Positions 24,589 to 36,477 of a stretch of 64,000 bases of DNA are shown piece after piece; position 1 is the first letter of the stretch; each line of letters opens with the position of its first letter. Source of the stretch: Cricetomys ansorgei (Eukaryota; Chordata; Mammalia; Rodentia; Nesomyidae); the NCBI GenBank assembly GCA_026225945.1, contig JAMJFZ010000239.1, positions 29,362,001-29,426,000 on the forward strand, written 5' to 3'. A program made the position numbers and the translations under genes. The notes beneath the pieces are model-generated. The model had not been told where the DNA came from. It searched no databases and worked only from the letters and a program-made list of their open reading frames with translations.

Positions 24589-25535
24589 ATGACTTCTAAG
24601 TACAAAGTCTATCTAGTTTACCAGGTTTTTGCTCATTCCCTCATAGAAAATGATTTCATAAAGTCACACTCAGAATCTAACATCTTCCTCTTTATTATCA
24701 AAACCTGTTTAGACAAAGAAAAATTCCACACACTCTCATGCTGATTAACACTTCTCAGTCTCTCACTACCAAATACATCTCATTGAAATGCTTGTCCCAG
24801 TAAGTTCTTTGAAATGAAGGAAACCTCTCTCAGCCTCCTCTTCCCTTTCTACTTCCTAAATGGCCACCTATCAACATACATGTTACATGTTTCTATTTCT
24901 GTCCTGAACCTGCTGTGACTGGATACTTCCCCTATTAAGCATTTATATCAATACAACTGTAGTCTAGCTAAAAAAAAAAAAATGGTAGACAGGACTTAAT
25001 ATGGGAAGTCTGTTTAAGGAAGAACAAAAATCACAATTAGAGAAGCAAAATAATCTCATGGGGAGATTGTCTGATGCCCACTGGGAAAGGTCTGAATAGC
25101 TTTGTGGTGAATAACTAGAACACTGTGAGAAGCTGGATACAGCCTACAGTTCAGAGCATCAGGAAAGCCTAAAGGATATTATATGAATTTTATTTCTTGA
25201 AACATCTAATACAAATTCTTATCTTTACATGAAATCAAACTTTTCTCAACTCCACTATATAACACCCGTTTAACAAGACTTCTTCACTTTGGTTTTAATA
25301 GGACACTGAACAAAGTATTCAAAATACTCTATAGTATTTTACCCAAAATTTGATGTCTTAATACTTCTCACTTCAAGAAATTGGCTTTCCACTTATGCAG
25401 GCCTGTTTATACACCTTGCATCCCATGGTATGTACCTGGTATATTTCCATACTTCATTTAGAACTCTGTAAATCAGAATAAGGAAAAAAATACCCTATCT
25501 GATGAATATAAATAGTGTGACATCCCAACTCAATT
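24589..25535. other. Unique sequence
   Basis: No gene. A poly-A run near 24970-24981 has no recognised retroposon body attached. Confidence 0.4.
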
Positions 25536-25539
25536 CATT

Positions 25540-25770
25540 TTTAATAAATGATTTATTTATTTTTATTTCAGTATATGAGCCTTTTCCCTTCATGCATTCA
25601 TGTCTACTTTGTGTTTCCCTGATGCCCACGGAGACCAGAAGATACCACAAGATCCCTGGAACTGCAATTATGGATGGTTGTTTAGTGCAGGGTGGGAGTA
25701 CTCAGATCAAAACCCTGGTTCTCTGCAAGAGCATCAAGTGCTCTAAAACTCTGAGACTTCTCTCGAGTCC
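25540..25770 (-). mobile_element. B2/B3-type SINE, antisense
   Basis: T-rich 'gatttatttatttttatttc' at the left is the complement of the A-rich tail. Then come 'gatgcccacggagaccagaa', 'tccctggaactgcaattatg', and the degraded head 'caagagcatcaagtgctcta'. The overlapping open frames on both strands are products of this SINE. Confidence 0.65.
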
Positions 25771-26189
25771 ATCTGCCTTCAACTCCTATTGTACCTTTCT
25801 TCATTAAGCTGATGACATTCCCAAACACAAGTGTGTTCTCTTCCCCACCTCCCCGCCAGCTGATTCTTCTTAAAGAATGCATATTCTTTAAGCGATCCGT
25901 ATTTTACTCACTGCGATAACAGCAGTGACTAGAAGATTGTCCATCGCTAATTGAGACTGATCAAATATTTGTTCATTTGTTAAATGAATTACTCTGGCTG
26001 AAAAAACAAAAAGAATGAAAAAATAAAGTGTTTGAATGGATGGAAGGAAGCAAATCATTCACAAGGTTAGATTGTGGTAAATATTGAGAGAAAACAGTTA
26101 TGTCTTCATCTTCTCTACTAAACTACCAATGTTTTATTATTTCATAATCTTTCTGGTTATTTATTTTGAGAAATATTGTCATATATCCT

Positions 26190-26382
26190 AATTGTCCTTG
26201 ATCTCCCTGTGTAGCTTCAGATGATTTTTAACTCCAGGTCAATCTTCTAGCACCTACATCCAGAGTGCTAAGATTTTGGGTATGTGTTATCATGCCCAGT
26301 TTCTGAGGTACTGGTGATTGAAAACAGTTCTTTGTGCAGGATAGGCAAACACTCTACCCATGGAGTCACAACATCAACCCTT
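26190..26382 (-). mobile_element. B4-type SINE (B1 joined to ID-like tRNA head), antisense
   Basis: The B1-like part 'ccagagtgctaagattttgg' and 'gttatcatgcccagtttctg' is followed by 'aggtactggtgattgaaaac', 'gcaggataggcaaacactct' and 'acccatggagtcac', the reverse complement of an ID/alanine-tRNA-like head. This fusion is diagnostic for the B4 group. Confidence 0.65.
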
Positions 26383-26514
26383 CCTAATCTTATACATAAT
26401 TCTACCATTGCCTTGATGCCTAGTCTAGCATAACAAGATATTTAATGACTAATGGAACACATTCACAACCTTCATAAATTGCATAAAATAACTTACCTTA
26501 AAAATGTTAGTACG

Positions 26515-26682
26515 TAGCTGGGCAGTGCTGGCAAACTCCTTTAATTCCAGCACTCGGGAAGCAAGCAGAAGCAAGCAGATCTCTGTGAGTCTGAGGCCAG
26601 ACAGGTCTACAGAGTAAGTTCTGGGACAGCTAGAGTTACAACAGAGAAACCCTATATCAAAACAACAACAATAAAAAAAATT
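26515..26682 (+). mobile_element. B1 SINE, sense, full length
   Basis: 'agctgggcagtgctggcaaa', 'ctttaattccagcactcggg', 'agtctgaggccagacaggtc', 'tacagagtaagttctgggac' and 'cagagaaaccctatatcaaa', then a CAACAA/A-rich tail. A small duplication (GCAAGCAGAA and GCAAGCAGAT) lies where a single 'ggcagaggcagg' is usual. Imperfect flanking repeats ATGTTAG/TTGTTAG may be the target duplication. Confidence 0.85.
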
Positions 26683-26689
26683 GTTAGAT

Positions 26690-27140
26690 TTACTGAAACA
26701 TCAGCTAACTGTGGTGGACTTGCTCCTATAAAGTCTCACTTTAACTTTAACATAACTGCCCAAGTGTAAGCTGAGCAAGAACTACACTCATGAACATGCC
26801 AATGGAGATGGGGAGAAGCCCACAAGTCTTCCGTCTAACACAGAGGGCTAGAGGCAACTGAAGCAAAGTTGGTTTTTGTAGATACCAACTGGCTGTCCTG
26901 TGCCAGATGGTCAGCCCTGAATACATACTACACATATCATTATATAGACTAAGCAGGTTATGTTTTGGAGTACAGATATGTATATTCATACATATAACAT
27001 ATTTGCATGCAATAACAATGAAAGAAGAGGTCATGAATTTAAAGGAGGGTGGCAAGGAGTATATGATAGGGTTTATAGGGAGGAAAGGGAAGAGAAAAAT
27101 GTTCTAATTATGTTATCTCAAAATAAAAATAAAGAAGTAT
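26690..27140 (+). mobile_element. L1 3'UTR, sense
   Basis: 'ggtcagccctgaatacatac', 'agactaagcaggttatgttt', a TATGTATA-rich part, 'gaaagaagaggtcatgaatt', a G/A-rich polypurine part (27038-27095) and 'tctcaaaataaaaataaag' follow the order of the rodent L1 3'UTR up to its A-rich end. Confidence 0.7.
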
Positions 27141-27224
27141 GATAGGGTGATAGGATAGGATATGATAAAGAAGTATTATAAGTATGAACATCTACTTGAT
27201 GTTCCCTTTCCCCAGTAATCTATA

Positions 27225-27460
27225 TTTATATGTGTATGTATGTGTTTTGGGGTGTGTATGTATGTGTTTGTGTGTATGCAGGGATATAAAGGCCAGAGAT
27301 CAACCCCAGGCATTGATTTTCAGGTTCAGTCTGCTTTGATTTTTGAGATAAGATCTGTCACAGGGATTTGGGGGTTAGCAATTTGGCTAGGATGAATGAG
27401 CCCAAGGGCTCTGTCAGTCTCTCCTTCTGCAGCACTAATAGTACAAGCGCACATTGTTAA
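27225..27460 (-). mobile_element. tRNA-head/B1 composite rodent SINE, antisense, truncated
   Basis: TGTG-rich start, 'aaaggccagagatcaacccc', 'tttttgagataagatctgtc' and 'gcaatttggctaggatgaat' repeat the layout at 3510-3778. The tRNA-like head at the right end is missing or unrecognisable. Confidence 0.6.
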
Positions 27461-28130
27461 AGCCAGGTTTATCTAATATAAAATTTTAACCTTCCACTTA
27501 CTCAGACCTGGGCCCACCCCCCTTCCCTACTGGCTAAGTTAGTGCACGGAAAGGAGTCCTTCCACTTCTCAGAACACTCCTTGACCTGCCCTTAGCACAG
27601 CTGATCCCTCCATCCTCCCTGACACTTGATGCATGAGTTGGGCTTGTCATTCTCCTTTACCACACCTGCTCCATTTTCTTTGGTTAGCTTCTAACTCTCA
27701 CTGTTGGCTCAGTTCTGGAATGCTGTGTTGTTGTTTTGTTTTGTTTTATTGGTTTTTTTCTTTTTTTTTAGTTTTGTTGTGTTTTGTTTTGCAGTAGCTT
27801 ATCTATATTTCTGCATGGTAATTCTAACAAATGATTTCCACCTGGCATGGGTTTAAAGGCTATTCGTAAGCACATTATTCAAAAATGTATTCCCCCACGA
27901 TATCATGATATCTTAGTTTACTCGGCTACCTTATACATAATACTGTTATTATCACGCAGAAAATGGGCAGTAGAACTAACTCTTGTTTTTCTTCTTACTT
28001 CTGTCATGCCACTCTCAAAGAACAGCTATCCTTTTTCTAGGACATAAAACCCAAGGCTAAGCCACAATGCTGATCCAAGTTTTTCCCTCGTATCGCCATT
28101 TTTCTACACACTCTCTTAACTCTATCTTCA
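27461..28130. other. Unique sequence with a T-rich low-complexity tract
   Basis: 27720-27795 is TTTTG/TTG-rich simple sequence. The rest is unassigned, with no gene. Confidence 0.4.
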
Positions 28131-28420
28131 TACTCACCTAGATTTTGATTACTGTCATCAACAGGTCCACTTCTTTCACCCTGTCCACTGCCAGTATTTT
28201 AGGGCTCACAACCTCCTGTCTCTATTGTACGGCACACAGACTGACTAGGTCATGTCCTCCAGGGAGACTCACAACAAAACATCCTCACTGTGAACCATTA
28301 TTTTTACTTGGATATGCTTCCTCACACTGTCAGAAACAGACATGCCCGGGGCATCTGTCTGATTCTTGGGTTTTATATCCTCTTGCCCAGTTTATAAGTG
28401 AAGAACATTGAGATCTTCAC
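28130..28420 (+). mobile_element. Possible L2 remnant
   Basis: 'gattactgtcatcaacaggt ... tcctgtctctattg ... ctaggtcatgtcctccaggg' loosely follows the order of the LINE2 3' region. The divergence is too high for certainty. A clearer L2-like 3' end follows at 29275-29400. Confidence 0.3.
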
Positions 28421-28834
28421 TGCAGCAGGATACAAGAGGTCATTTTCCAGCTTCCTGGGCATGGAAAGGCAGGAGTGGCATGGTGAGTGATGACAAATGA
28501 CATCTAGATTCTAGCTTTCTGATTCGTATGCTTCAGAACCTAGTTCATATAGTTCATGCCTCTAATTACTCCAAGGAATTCGTAAGCTCTTAATTCTCTG
28601 CATCAAATTCCTTCATGCTTAAAATAGCTGGACTCATTTTTAATTTTCTTCACTGACAGGTTTTAATTGGCAGTTTTATTTTCACTCTACTCCTGGAGGT
28701 AATTTCATTACTTGGCAACAAGATCATGGCAACATGATCTATTTAACATCCTCCTATCTCATTTAACATTAATTCCATATCTTTTAATACAGCTAATAAA
28801 TCGAGTCAGGATCAACTTGGCACTTCTATTTAAT

Positions 28835-29062
28835 TTTTTAAAAGAGATTTACTTATTTTACATGTATGTCAGTATCTGTATGTATGTATTTGTACTTCAT
28901 GCTTGTTTAGTGCCAAAGGAGGCCAGAGAGGATCTCAGAATTCCTGGCATAGGAGTTATAGGTTGCTATGACCAGTTATGTGGGTAATGGGCACCCAATC
29001 CAGGCCTTCTGCAAGAACAGCTGGTACGATTAACCACCAAACAATCTCTTCAGTGTTTCTGA
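28835..29062 (-). mobile_element. B2/B3-type SINE, antisense
   Basis: 'aaaagagatttacttatttt', 'aggaggccagagaggatctc', 'ggagttataggttgctatga', 'gggcacccaatccaggcctt' and 'ctgcaagaacagctggtacg' followed by 'ccaaacaatctcttcagtg' are the complete reverse-complement layout, including the tRNA-like head. Confidence 0.75.
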
Positions 29063-29274
29063 TGACATTTGCTGTCCTCTCCTTGATCATTCCCATCCCC
29101 AGTCTCTCTCGCTTCTAATGGCCAGTATTTTTTTTCTCATTTTCACTTTTAATTCTCTCAGCCTGCGTTTCTCTGTATTCACATCTATCTTTGATTTTTC
29201 CATAGCTTATTGATGTACTATATGATGTTATCATTTGCTGAGTTTACAGGTCCACTGACTGTTTTTTCATGACC

Positions 29275-29400
29275 ACTTTCTCCTACCAGACTAAAAGTCC
29301 CAACCACACAAGGACTTTGTCTTATTTATCACTGACTTGAGAATCCCTTGACATTTCCTAGCGTAAAGCACTACAAATGGAGATGAGTGAATAAATGGGT
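29275..29400 (+). mobile_element. L2 3' end (ancient LINE2)
   Basis: 'ctcctaccagactaaaagtc', 'aaggactttgtcttatttat', 'cctagcgtaaagcactac' and 'gatgagtgaataaatggg' match the conserved 3' end layout of mammalian L2. It is an old, pre-rodent repeat. Confidence 0.5.
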
Positions 29401-30258
29401 GGCATCAGCTCTTGTCAGAGCAAGTAAGCAAGGAAAATATGTATGTAAAATATGAACCAATTCTGACCATTTCGAAGTCATGTAAAGGTGGTGGTTGGAG
29501 TACACCTATCAAACTTTGTCTATTACAGTTTAAAAATGTGCGTTTTCCCTCATCTGCTGGTTCAAATCCACTGGACTTTAATTGCTTTAGAATAAACTAA
29601 AGTTTCCACGTGTTTCGGGTTACTTACTTACAATGTATTTGGCCCATGTCTATTTCTGCTTTATGTGAGAAAATGATTTACGAGGCAAAGGGACATTAAA
29701 ATAAATGCTGCCCTGGGTGTCGAGAAGACCCCCCTCTCTGTCTGTTATTCCACTCACATTCTAATTCTCCTGCATGACTAACCTCTTCTGGAGCTCAGCC
29801 CAATGCCGGAAGCACTCCTCGTGGGGCGAGAGTCTACAGCTCTTAGTGAAGTCATTAGGGCTTCCAGGGAGCACTGCAAGAGGAAAGGCTAGAGGGTCAA
29901 GCCTGAGATGACTACTTGATGTGGAAAATGAGAAATGTTCCAAGATGTAAACACATAATGTACACTTTAAAAAACCCAGAGATAGTTATTGCTGCTGTGT
30001 GAGCAGGAAAGAATATGCTATTAAATTACTGTGATCTTACTAAAAGCAAGGCCAATACGGGTCCTTGACTTTATTTGAACTCTACTTTGTTTTTCATAAT
30101 TACTTCAAACTTAAGTTTGGTTGTTGTTGTTGTTGTCGTTTGTTTGTTTTTTGGATATTTTTTGGTGTTCGGTGTTTTGTTTTTTTAAGAGAAGACAGGA
30201 AATTTGTAAGAGTGATTAAAATGATTTCTAATTTAGGTATGCAAATTAAGTATTAAGA
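29401..30258. other. Unique sequence
   Basis: No gene. GTTGTT/GTTTGTTT simple sequence at about 30119-30150, with further T-rich text to 30187. Confidence 0.4.
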
Positions 30259-30269
30259 ATAAATTTGTG

Positions 30270-31782
30270 GGTGGGAGTGCAGACTTGTACAACTACTATG
30301 GACATCAATGTGGAGATTCTCCAGGAAGTTGGAAATTGACCTCAAGACACAGCTATACTACTCTCAGGCATGTACCCCAAGGGCATTCTATTCTACCACA
30401 AGGATACTTGCTCAACTGTGTTTATAGCAACTTTGTTCATGATAGCCAGAAACTGGAAACAACCTAGATGTCCCTCAGTTGAAGGAAGGATAAAGAAATT
30501 GTGTCATATTTACACAATGGAGTACTATGAACTTTGCAGGCAAATGGAAGGAACTAGAAAAAAATCATCCTGTGTGAGATGACTCAGTCCCAGAAGGACA
30601 AACATGGGATGTACTCACTTATATGTGGACCTTAACTGTTAAGCAAAGGACAAGTGTGCCACAATCCACGGACCCAGAGAGACTATGCAACAAAGAAGAC
30701 CCCAGTGTGGACACAGAGAACATGAACAAATGATGAAGGTGGAATGGAGGAGATTGGGAATGGGAAGAGAAGGCAATGGGTGGAGGGAGAGGGATGGAGG
30801 GAGAGAATATAGAGAGAAATGAGCAGAATTGAAGGGGAGAATTGGGAGACCTAATGCAGTGACTACTCCCTGAAATCTATGAAGGGAGACTCTAGTGAAG
30901 ACCTCTAGTAATTGGGAATAGGGAGCCCAAACAGGCAATTTCCTGTAACCAGGCAATGCATCCAGTGTAGGGACTGGGACACCATCCCAGACACAACAAC
31001 TTCGACCTATGGCCTATTCTCCCTACAAGATCTGATGGGATCATGGAAAAGAATAACACCATGCTAAAGGAGTGAACCCATAACTGATACTCCAGGGCAG
31101 GCCAGGAACTAGAGACTGAATAGCCAGGAAACTTTAAAAGTCTATCCTGCTGTCTTCATAGATCAGTGCCTAGCCCAATCCTCAACAGAGAGGCTTCCTA
31201 TGGCAGCAGATAGGAGCAGATGCAGAATCCTAGAGCCAAACAAAATGCAGAGCTTTGGAAATCCACAGAAGAAGTAGAGGAGGACTTGCAAGGAACACAT
31301 GAGTTGAGAACACCAGGAGAAGAAAACCCATGGATTCAACTGACTAGCACTTTTAGGGGCTTCCAGAACCTAAAGAGGCAGACACGTCGTAACCTGCTGG
31401 GTCCCCCAAATATGTATTGAGGATGCCTGACCTGATGCTTCTGCAGAACTCATACAGACTGCAGTGTGTGTATGGGGTTAGTGACCTTATGACCCTTCTT
31501 CCCTGACTGGGTTTGCCTAGTCCAACCTTGAAGTACAGAATTGTGCCTGACCCTGTTCCATCTCTTTGTGCCATGTTTGAGCAGTAACCCTGGGAGGACT
31601 GCTCTTTCTTGGGGAGAGGCTGGGGTGGGAGTGGGAGGATGGAGGAATAGATCTCAGGGAGGAGAGAGATGGGGGGAGCTGGAAGGAGTGGAAGGAGGAG
31701 AGGAAGGGTGTTGGGTTGTGTTATATGAGAAAAGAAAATTTTTAAAATATATTTAAAAGAAAAAAAGGTAAAGAAAAAAAGG
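30270..31782 (+). mobile_element. 5'-truncated L1 with 11-bp target-site duplication
   Basis: 1.5 kb of L1 in sense orientation: the end of ORF2 (to about 30640), then a long 3'UTR with the G-rich polypurine tract (31610-31700) and an A-rich tail. Perfect direct repeats ATAAATTTGTG flank it at 30259-30269 and 31783-31793. The antisense open frame at 31353-31823 is an artefact of the purine-rich 3'UTR. Confidence 0.9.
30370..30600 (+). pseudogene. L1 ORF2 C-terminal fragment
   Basis: The frame opening at 30370 contains 'FIATLFMIARNWKQPRCPS', then 'RIKKLCHIYTMEYY' and 'RQMEGTRKK', matching the conserved end of mammalian L1 ORF2p. This cysteine-region tail lies after the endonuclease and reverse transcriptase domains, which are absent. 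The reading frame shifts between 30267 and 30600, so the fragment is dead. The first 30 codons of that frame are not conserved L1 protein that I can recognise. Confidence 0.75.
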
Positions 31783-31793
31783 ATAAATTTGTG

Positions 31794-33235
31794 TTCAAAT
31801 AACACAAATAGAATCATCTTCATATTTTATTTTCCAAATTTGAAGCTCATTTTCTTTTAAATGAGAGGTAGATGTACATGTCATTAATTTAGGAGTATGA
31901 GCTTTTTGCTTTAGGATGTTGGTGAATTCTGAAAAGGAGTTACAACCAGAAGGAAATTTCTCTGCAGCTGCCTTAATGAACTGCTCAGCATTGTCTGGGT
32001 CCAGAAGCAGATAATGGCTGTCGGCTTAATGATCAAATGAACAAAACTACAGCCATATTCAGAAGCATATCGGTTCTACAATTATTTGAGAGTATGAGAG
32101 CTTGTCACAATGCCCAGCTTTTGAAAATCAGCTGACAAGCTTTGAAATGAAACCACTCTAGGGCTAACAAACTTCTCTGCAAAATCAGTCAGTAGTAGTA
32201 AAGTTTATGAGAGATAGCCATTGATAGCATTGTAAGAAAACATTCTGTCTTTATTATCAAAGGATCAGTGATGTTAGCTAAAGACTGAAGGCTATAAATT
32301 ATAACCCTCCAACACATTTGATCTTAGAAGGCTTTTGTGCGGTTATTAAGTGTCAGTCGTGAGAGTTTGATCATGTTTCTTTGGGAAATCAAATTTGTTT
32401 TTACTTATCTTAATTTCAATTTTCTTTTTTCCTTTTCTATCATCTCCCATGAGCTGGATCAGAGGGCAAACGCACTTTGCCAACATTTCCCACATTTTAT
32501 TCACAACTAAGTGTGTATTCTATAATAATATAATTCCAAAAAGTGATTTCAAATGAATATAACAAAATACCAAAGAATGAAGCTATAGAATACTTTCATT
32601 AATTCTGGGAATTTCTTCACATCTTACTCCAGTCATTCTTACCCCATGGCAGCAATCATATCAATTTTTATCAAAATTTTCACTGGCCTTAAGCTTAAGT
32701 AAACATACAGAATATAAAATCATTTGTGACTAGCTTTGAGAATGTTTTCCTAATTATAATTTTTTTAAAAATAAAACTTACTCATCATTTTGTCAATCCT
32801 TGAGTTAAGTGTCTTACCCTACTGATATAGGTATTTAAAATCTGACATTAGTCAATGATGGGTGATTCCTTTGGAAAGATAGATGAGCTTCTTTATGCCT
32901 TGTTTATATTGGCTAATTTCAGTATCATCAAAAAGTCATCTATAAAATTCAGAGTTTTCAAAATTTTATCCCTCACGAGAGTGATTTAAAATTCCCAGTT
33001 TTGACTTCTGCCTTGTCTAGTTTTCTCTTTAAATATGGTAGCTTTTCTCTATATATCTTGAAATGATTTTTATATTCCTGAATCAATTGCCTGTTTATGA
33101 ATTATATTTTTAACAATGATTTTTTCCATTTAAATTTAGTATATCTAATATTAACAGATATACTACTAATATTAACGGATATACTTACTATGTTTTCTAT
33201 GTTTTTGACCTTCATTTTCCTTTTAAATTTTGTTT
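31794..33235. other. Unique sequence
   Basis: No gene or confident repeat. Imperfect local duplications of TAATATTAACRGATATAC lie at about 33148-33184. Confidence 0.4.
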
Positions 33236-33239
33236 ATTA

Positions 33240-34080
33240 GTAGACATATGAGAATTCTTTTATATACATTTTTTAGAATTTTACATATGTGTACTGCATT
33301 TACTTCATTTCCCTTTTGCTTCTATACCTTCCAACACCCAAGTCCTTCTGTTCTGCACTTTCCCTCTTGAATTCAAGGCATCTTCTACTTTACTATTGTC
33401 ACTGTAAAGATCTTATATAGGTGGTCAAATTGCTGAGATTTAATGAGAATACCTTCCTTTTAGGCAGGAGACAATATTTTAGAGCCAAAGACCTGGCCTT
33501 CTGGCTTTTACAGTCTTTCTGTCCCATTTTGGTGATGTTCCTTGAACCTTATGGGTATAGTAGTTTTGCTATAGATATATCAATTGATAGTGGACACTCA
33601 GTGGTCAGTTTCTTGCATTTTGGGTTTCTGTAGAAGGCTACATCTTCTGTAAAATGAAGCTTCTTTGATGAAGGATGAAGGCTACACTTATATCTAAACA
33701 TTTAGAACTAGTAACCTCAAATAAGAGAACATGTAGCATTTGTCTTTGGAATACACACTCAATATATTTGCTAGCTCCATCCATTTACCTGAAAATTTCA
33801 TGATTTTATTGTTCTTTTCAGTTGAAGTGAATTCTAGTGTTTAAACATACCATATTTTCATTATCCATTCATCAGTTAAAGAACATTTAGATTGTTTCTA
33901 TTTCCCAGCTATTGCTAATAGAGCAGCTAATAAACACAAATTAGCAAGTATCTGTGCAATAGGACAAAAAGTCTGTGGGTATGTGCCTAGGAGAATACAG
34001 CCAGGTCAAATGGTAGGCCTACTTTAAGAAGCTAAAGAAACTGATGATTGAACGGTAAATCAATCTCTCCACATGAATCA
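33240..34080 (-). mobile_element. L1 3' end, antisense
   Basis: It begins with antisense 3'UTR-like text ('catttacttcatttccc', 'ccttccaacacccaagtcc') and continues with 'gctagctccatccatttacc', 'ttatccattcatcagttaaa', 'gaacatttagattgtttc' and 'gggtatgtgcctaggagaat', the antisense ORF2-end order seen in many rodent L1s. The frames are broken. Confidence 0.65.
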
Positions 34081-34129
34081 CATGTGCATACAAAGTAGCT
34101 CAGTTTTGTTGTAGTTTCTAAGAATTGGC

Positions 34130-34812
34130 ATACAACAGAATGGTAATGAAAAGCCCATTATGAGAACACCAAAATGACCCTCAGTGGACCAGCAGAAGTT
34201 GCACCTTTAATAACATCAGGAAACACTACACGCCCTTAGCTGATTTTCATGTGTTTTGTCTGTTATGATGACTATCCAATCTGAACCAACTAAGGAAAAT
34301 TTGATAGAATATACATAGGGAAATTCATATGAGTTATGGCTTAGAAAGTGAGATTTAATTTAAGTCACAACTGAGAGAAATCATGTAGTTCCTTGGTCCT
34401 TAACCTTTACTCAGTTTTCTAAATATCTAATGCATATACACTGAATGCCTTGCATGGGAAAGTAATTCAAATGATGGCCTTCCTTTTTTTAATTTTACAG
34501 ATATTTTGCTTATATATTATGATGTCCAATTTTGCTTTTATGGGTTTTCTGTGTGTGCAGAGGTGTGTGTCAGAGTATACAGATGTATTCCTTGTGCTAT
34601 TGGTCCTGCTATTTTTCCTCCTTTACATTCGTTTGTTTGTTTGTTTTTACCTTATTTAATATTAGTATTATATTAGGATGCCTGGTTTCTAATGAGAAGA
34701 AGAAAAGGTGTAGATTTGAGTAGGTGGGGTAGTGAGGAAGATTTGGAAGGAGTTGGAGGAGGGGAATAGTAATCAAAAACTAATCAGAATATATTATTTG
34801 AAAATTATTTTC
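34130..34812 (+). mobile_element. L1 3'UTR, sense
   Basis: 'tgtgtgcagaggtgtgtgtc', 'gtttgtttgtttgtttttac', 'ggatgcctggtttctaatga', a polypurine tract ('gatttggaaggagttggagg') and 'aatcagaatatattatttga' are the familiar rodent L1 3'UTR order, clear from about 34440. The 34130-34440 part is assigned with less certainty. Confidence 0.65.
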
Positions 34813-36019
34813 TATTTTCTTTAAAGGACAAAAAGTGGTATCCTAAACACAAGTCTAACCTTAGAGAAATGTTAATCAATTCACAGGAGTCAGATAAATG
34901 CATAGATATTTGGAGATTAAAGTGAATATGGCACGAGTGTTTTGTAGGAAAGTGGGAATTTTGAAGAAGAGTAAAGTTCTTTCTTGGGAAGTGGTCACAT
35001 GCTGCCTTCCAGAGAACCCTGTCTGTAAAGAAAGCTAAGCTCTAACAACCCAAGACATGCTAAAGGTAAAGCATGAATAGTCTGCTCATAGTGTCTTATG
35101 TCTGCTTTGTGATAGAGTAAAAGTAAAAATATAAAAGATTAATGGTGATTGTGACAAAGGAATATATTCTGCACTTTAGAGAGAAGCTGTCGCAATACCT
35201 TCCTATGTAGTTACACATGTAGACTGGTCATTATATGTCTAACCCAGAACTGTTTAATTTTAACTATGTTTATATATTTAAATTATAATAACACAGGTCC
35301 CTGTTGACTTGTTTAGCACAAACACTATTTCTCTCTTCCTTGGCAACAAACATAGTATCTGCACCACTGTTTGCTATGACTCCTCATCAGATTTTTCACG
35401 GTGATTGTTGGGAAAGGATGTAGTTCTGTCCTGGGACAATTTGCATTATTGGAGGAAAGAATTCAGTAACTAGGGGTGAAGTGAAGGACCTGCTTTCCAA
35501 AACCTCCCTCACAACCCATCCTGTACTGGGAGGATGAATGACATGCTCATTAATTTCTTTTGAAATACTTATTAGTCACAGCGGTAGGATTTTCCCAGGA
35601 GCAAAGAGCTGACCAATTCTTGCTGCAGTTTAATAGAACTCCTGGGCCTCAGGGATCACTCTTACTGGGGATTCCACTTGCACGGGTCCATGGCACACCA
35701 AGGCAGATAGCAAAGGTGAAGCCTGCCTTTGCCTGCCTGGGTCTCCCTGGGTGACCTATCAATAAAGCAGGAAAACTCTCTGAAGTAGCACTAAGTTCCT
35801 AGCTGACAGAGTGACCAACTGAAAGTCCTCAGGGAAAAGAAGACACTGGGAGAGGTATTTAAACTCTGCCTGACTTGCTCAGTAACTGAGGTAGTCAGAT
35901 GCTTAGCTTTAGGGCATATAACATCCAGGAAAAGAATTAAGCTTTTCAGTTTGTTTTTGTTAATACAAAATGAGAGGTAAGTCATGTTAATCATTAGACA
36001 TATCATACAGATTATGATT
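34813..36019. other. Unique sequence
   Basis: No gene recognised. An AATAAA at about 35761 follows a GC-richer patch (35630-35755), but no coding or LTR pattern could be supported. Confidence 0.35.
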
Positions 36020-36477
36020 TTACAAATATTTTTCTAAGGCCTATGAGACAGTTTATAGAGACAAGAAAGATGCAAAATTGAGATTCTTATTTTGATGGTT
36101 GCATAGTGCTAGAACTGATGAATCCAGAGCTTTCTGGCAGTGTTGGAGGGCTTGCGAGGAGTCATTGAGAGGCCATTGTGTAAGCTGTGAAGGTAAAGCC
36201 TGGGTTTTTGTGAGGATCCAAGGTTTTGAAGATGACAGAACCATTGGACATCTTCCAAGAAGAGCGATATACAGGGAATTGCACCAGTGCAAGAGATTGA
36301 TGTGTGTGGCAGGTAGCAAAGCTGGGTAAATAGATATCTAATCCCTTTGAAAGTGAAGCCCTATATACTGAGAGGTGGTGTTATGTGAGTTGGTGTTTAT
36401 TCTGCTGGGTTTAGTCTTGCTTTGGTCCAATCTTTCCTGCTATGCCCCATTTCCCTTTAGAAACTGGAATGCATCTT
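36020..36477 (+). mobile_element. MaLR-like internal sequence, left part
   Basis: 'gtgtttattctgctgggttt', 'agtcttgctttggtccaatc' and 'ccatttccctttag' resemble internal sequence of rodent MaLR elements. A related stretch, 'gagtttgcccagttgg' with 'ttttggacttg', occurs at 56500-56530. The class is inferred. Confidence 0.4.

Noticed and set aside
31353..31823. 156-codon minus-strand frame, the second longest in the window
   Set aside because: It is antisense to the purine-rich L1 3'UTR. Similar stretches (a shared EQSSQGYCSN-like string) appear in the plus-strand frames at 23924 and 2105 simply because the same 3'UTR recurs.
33240..34812. Twin-priming (5' inversion) of a single L1
   Set aside because: The antisense part appears to contain 3'UTR and ORF2-end sequence that overlaps what the sense part carries, so two independent insertions fit better.
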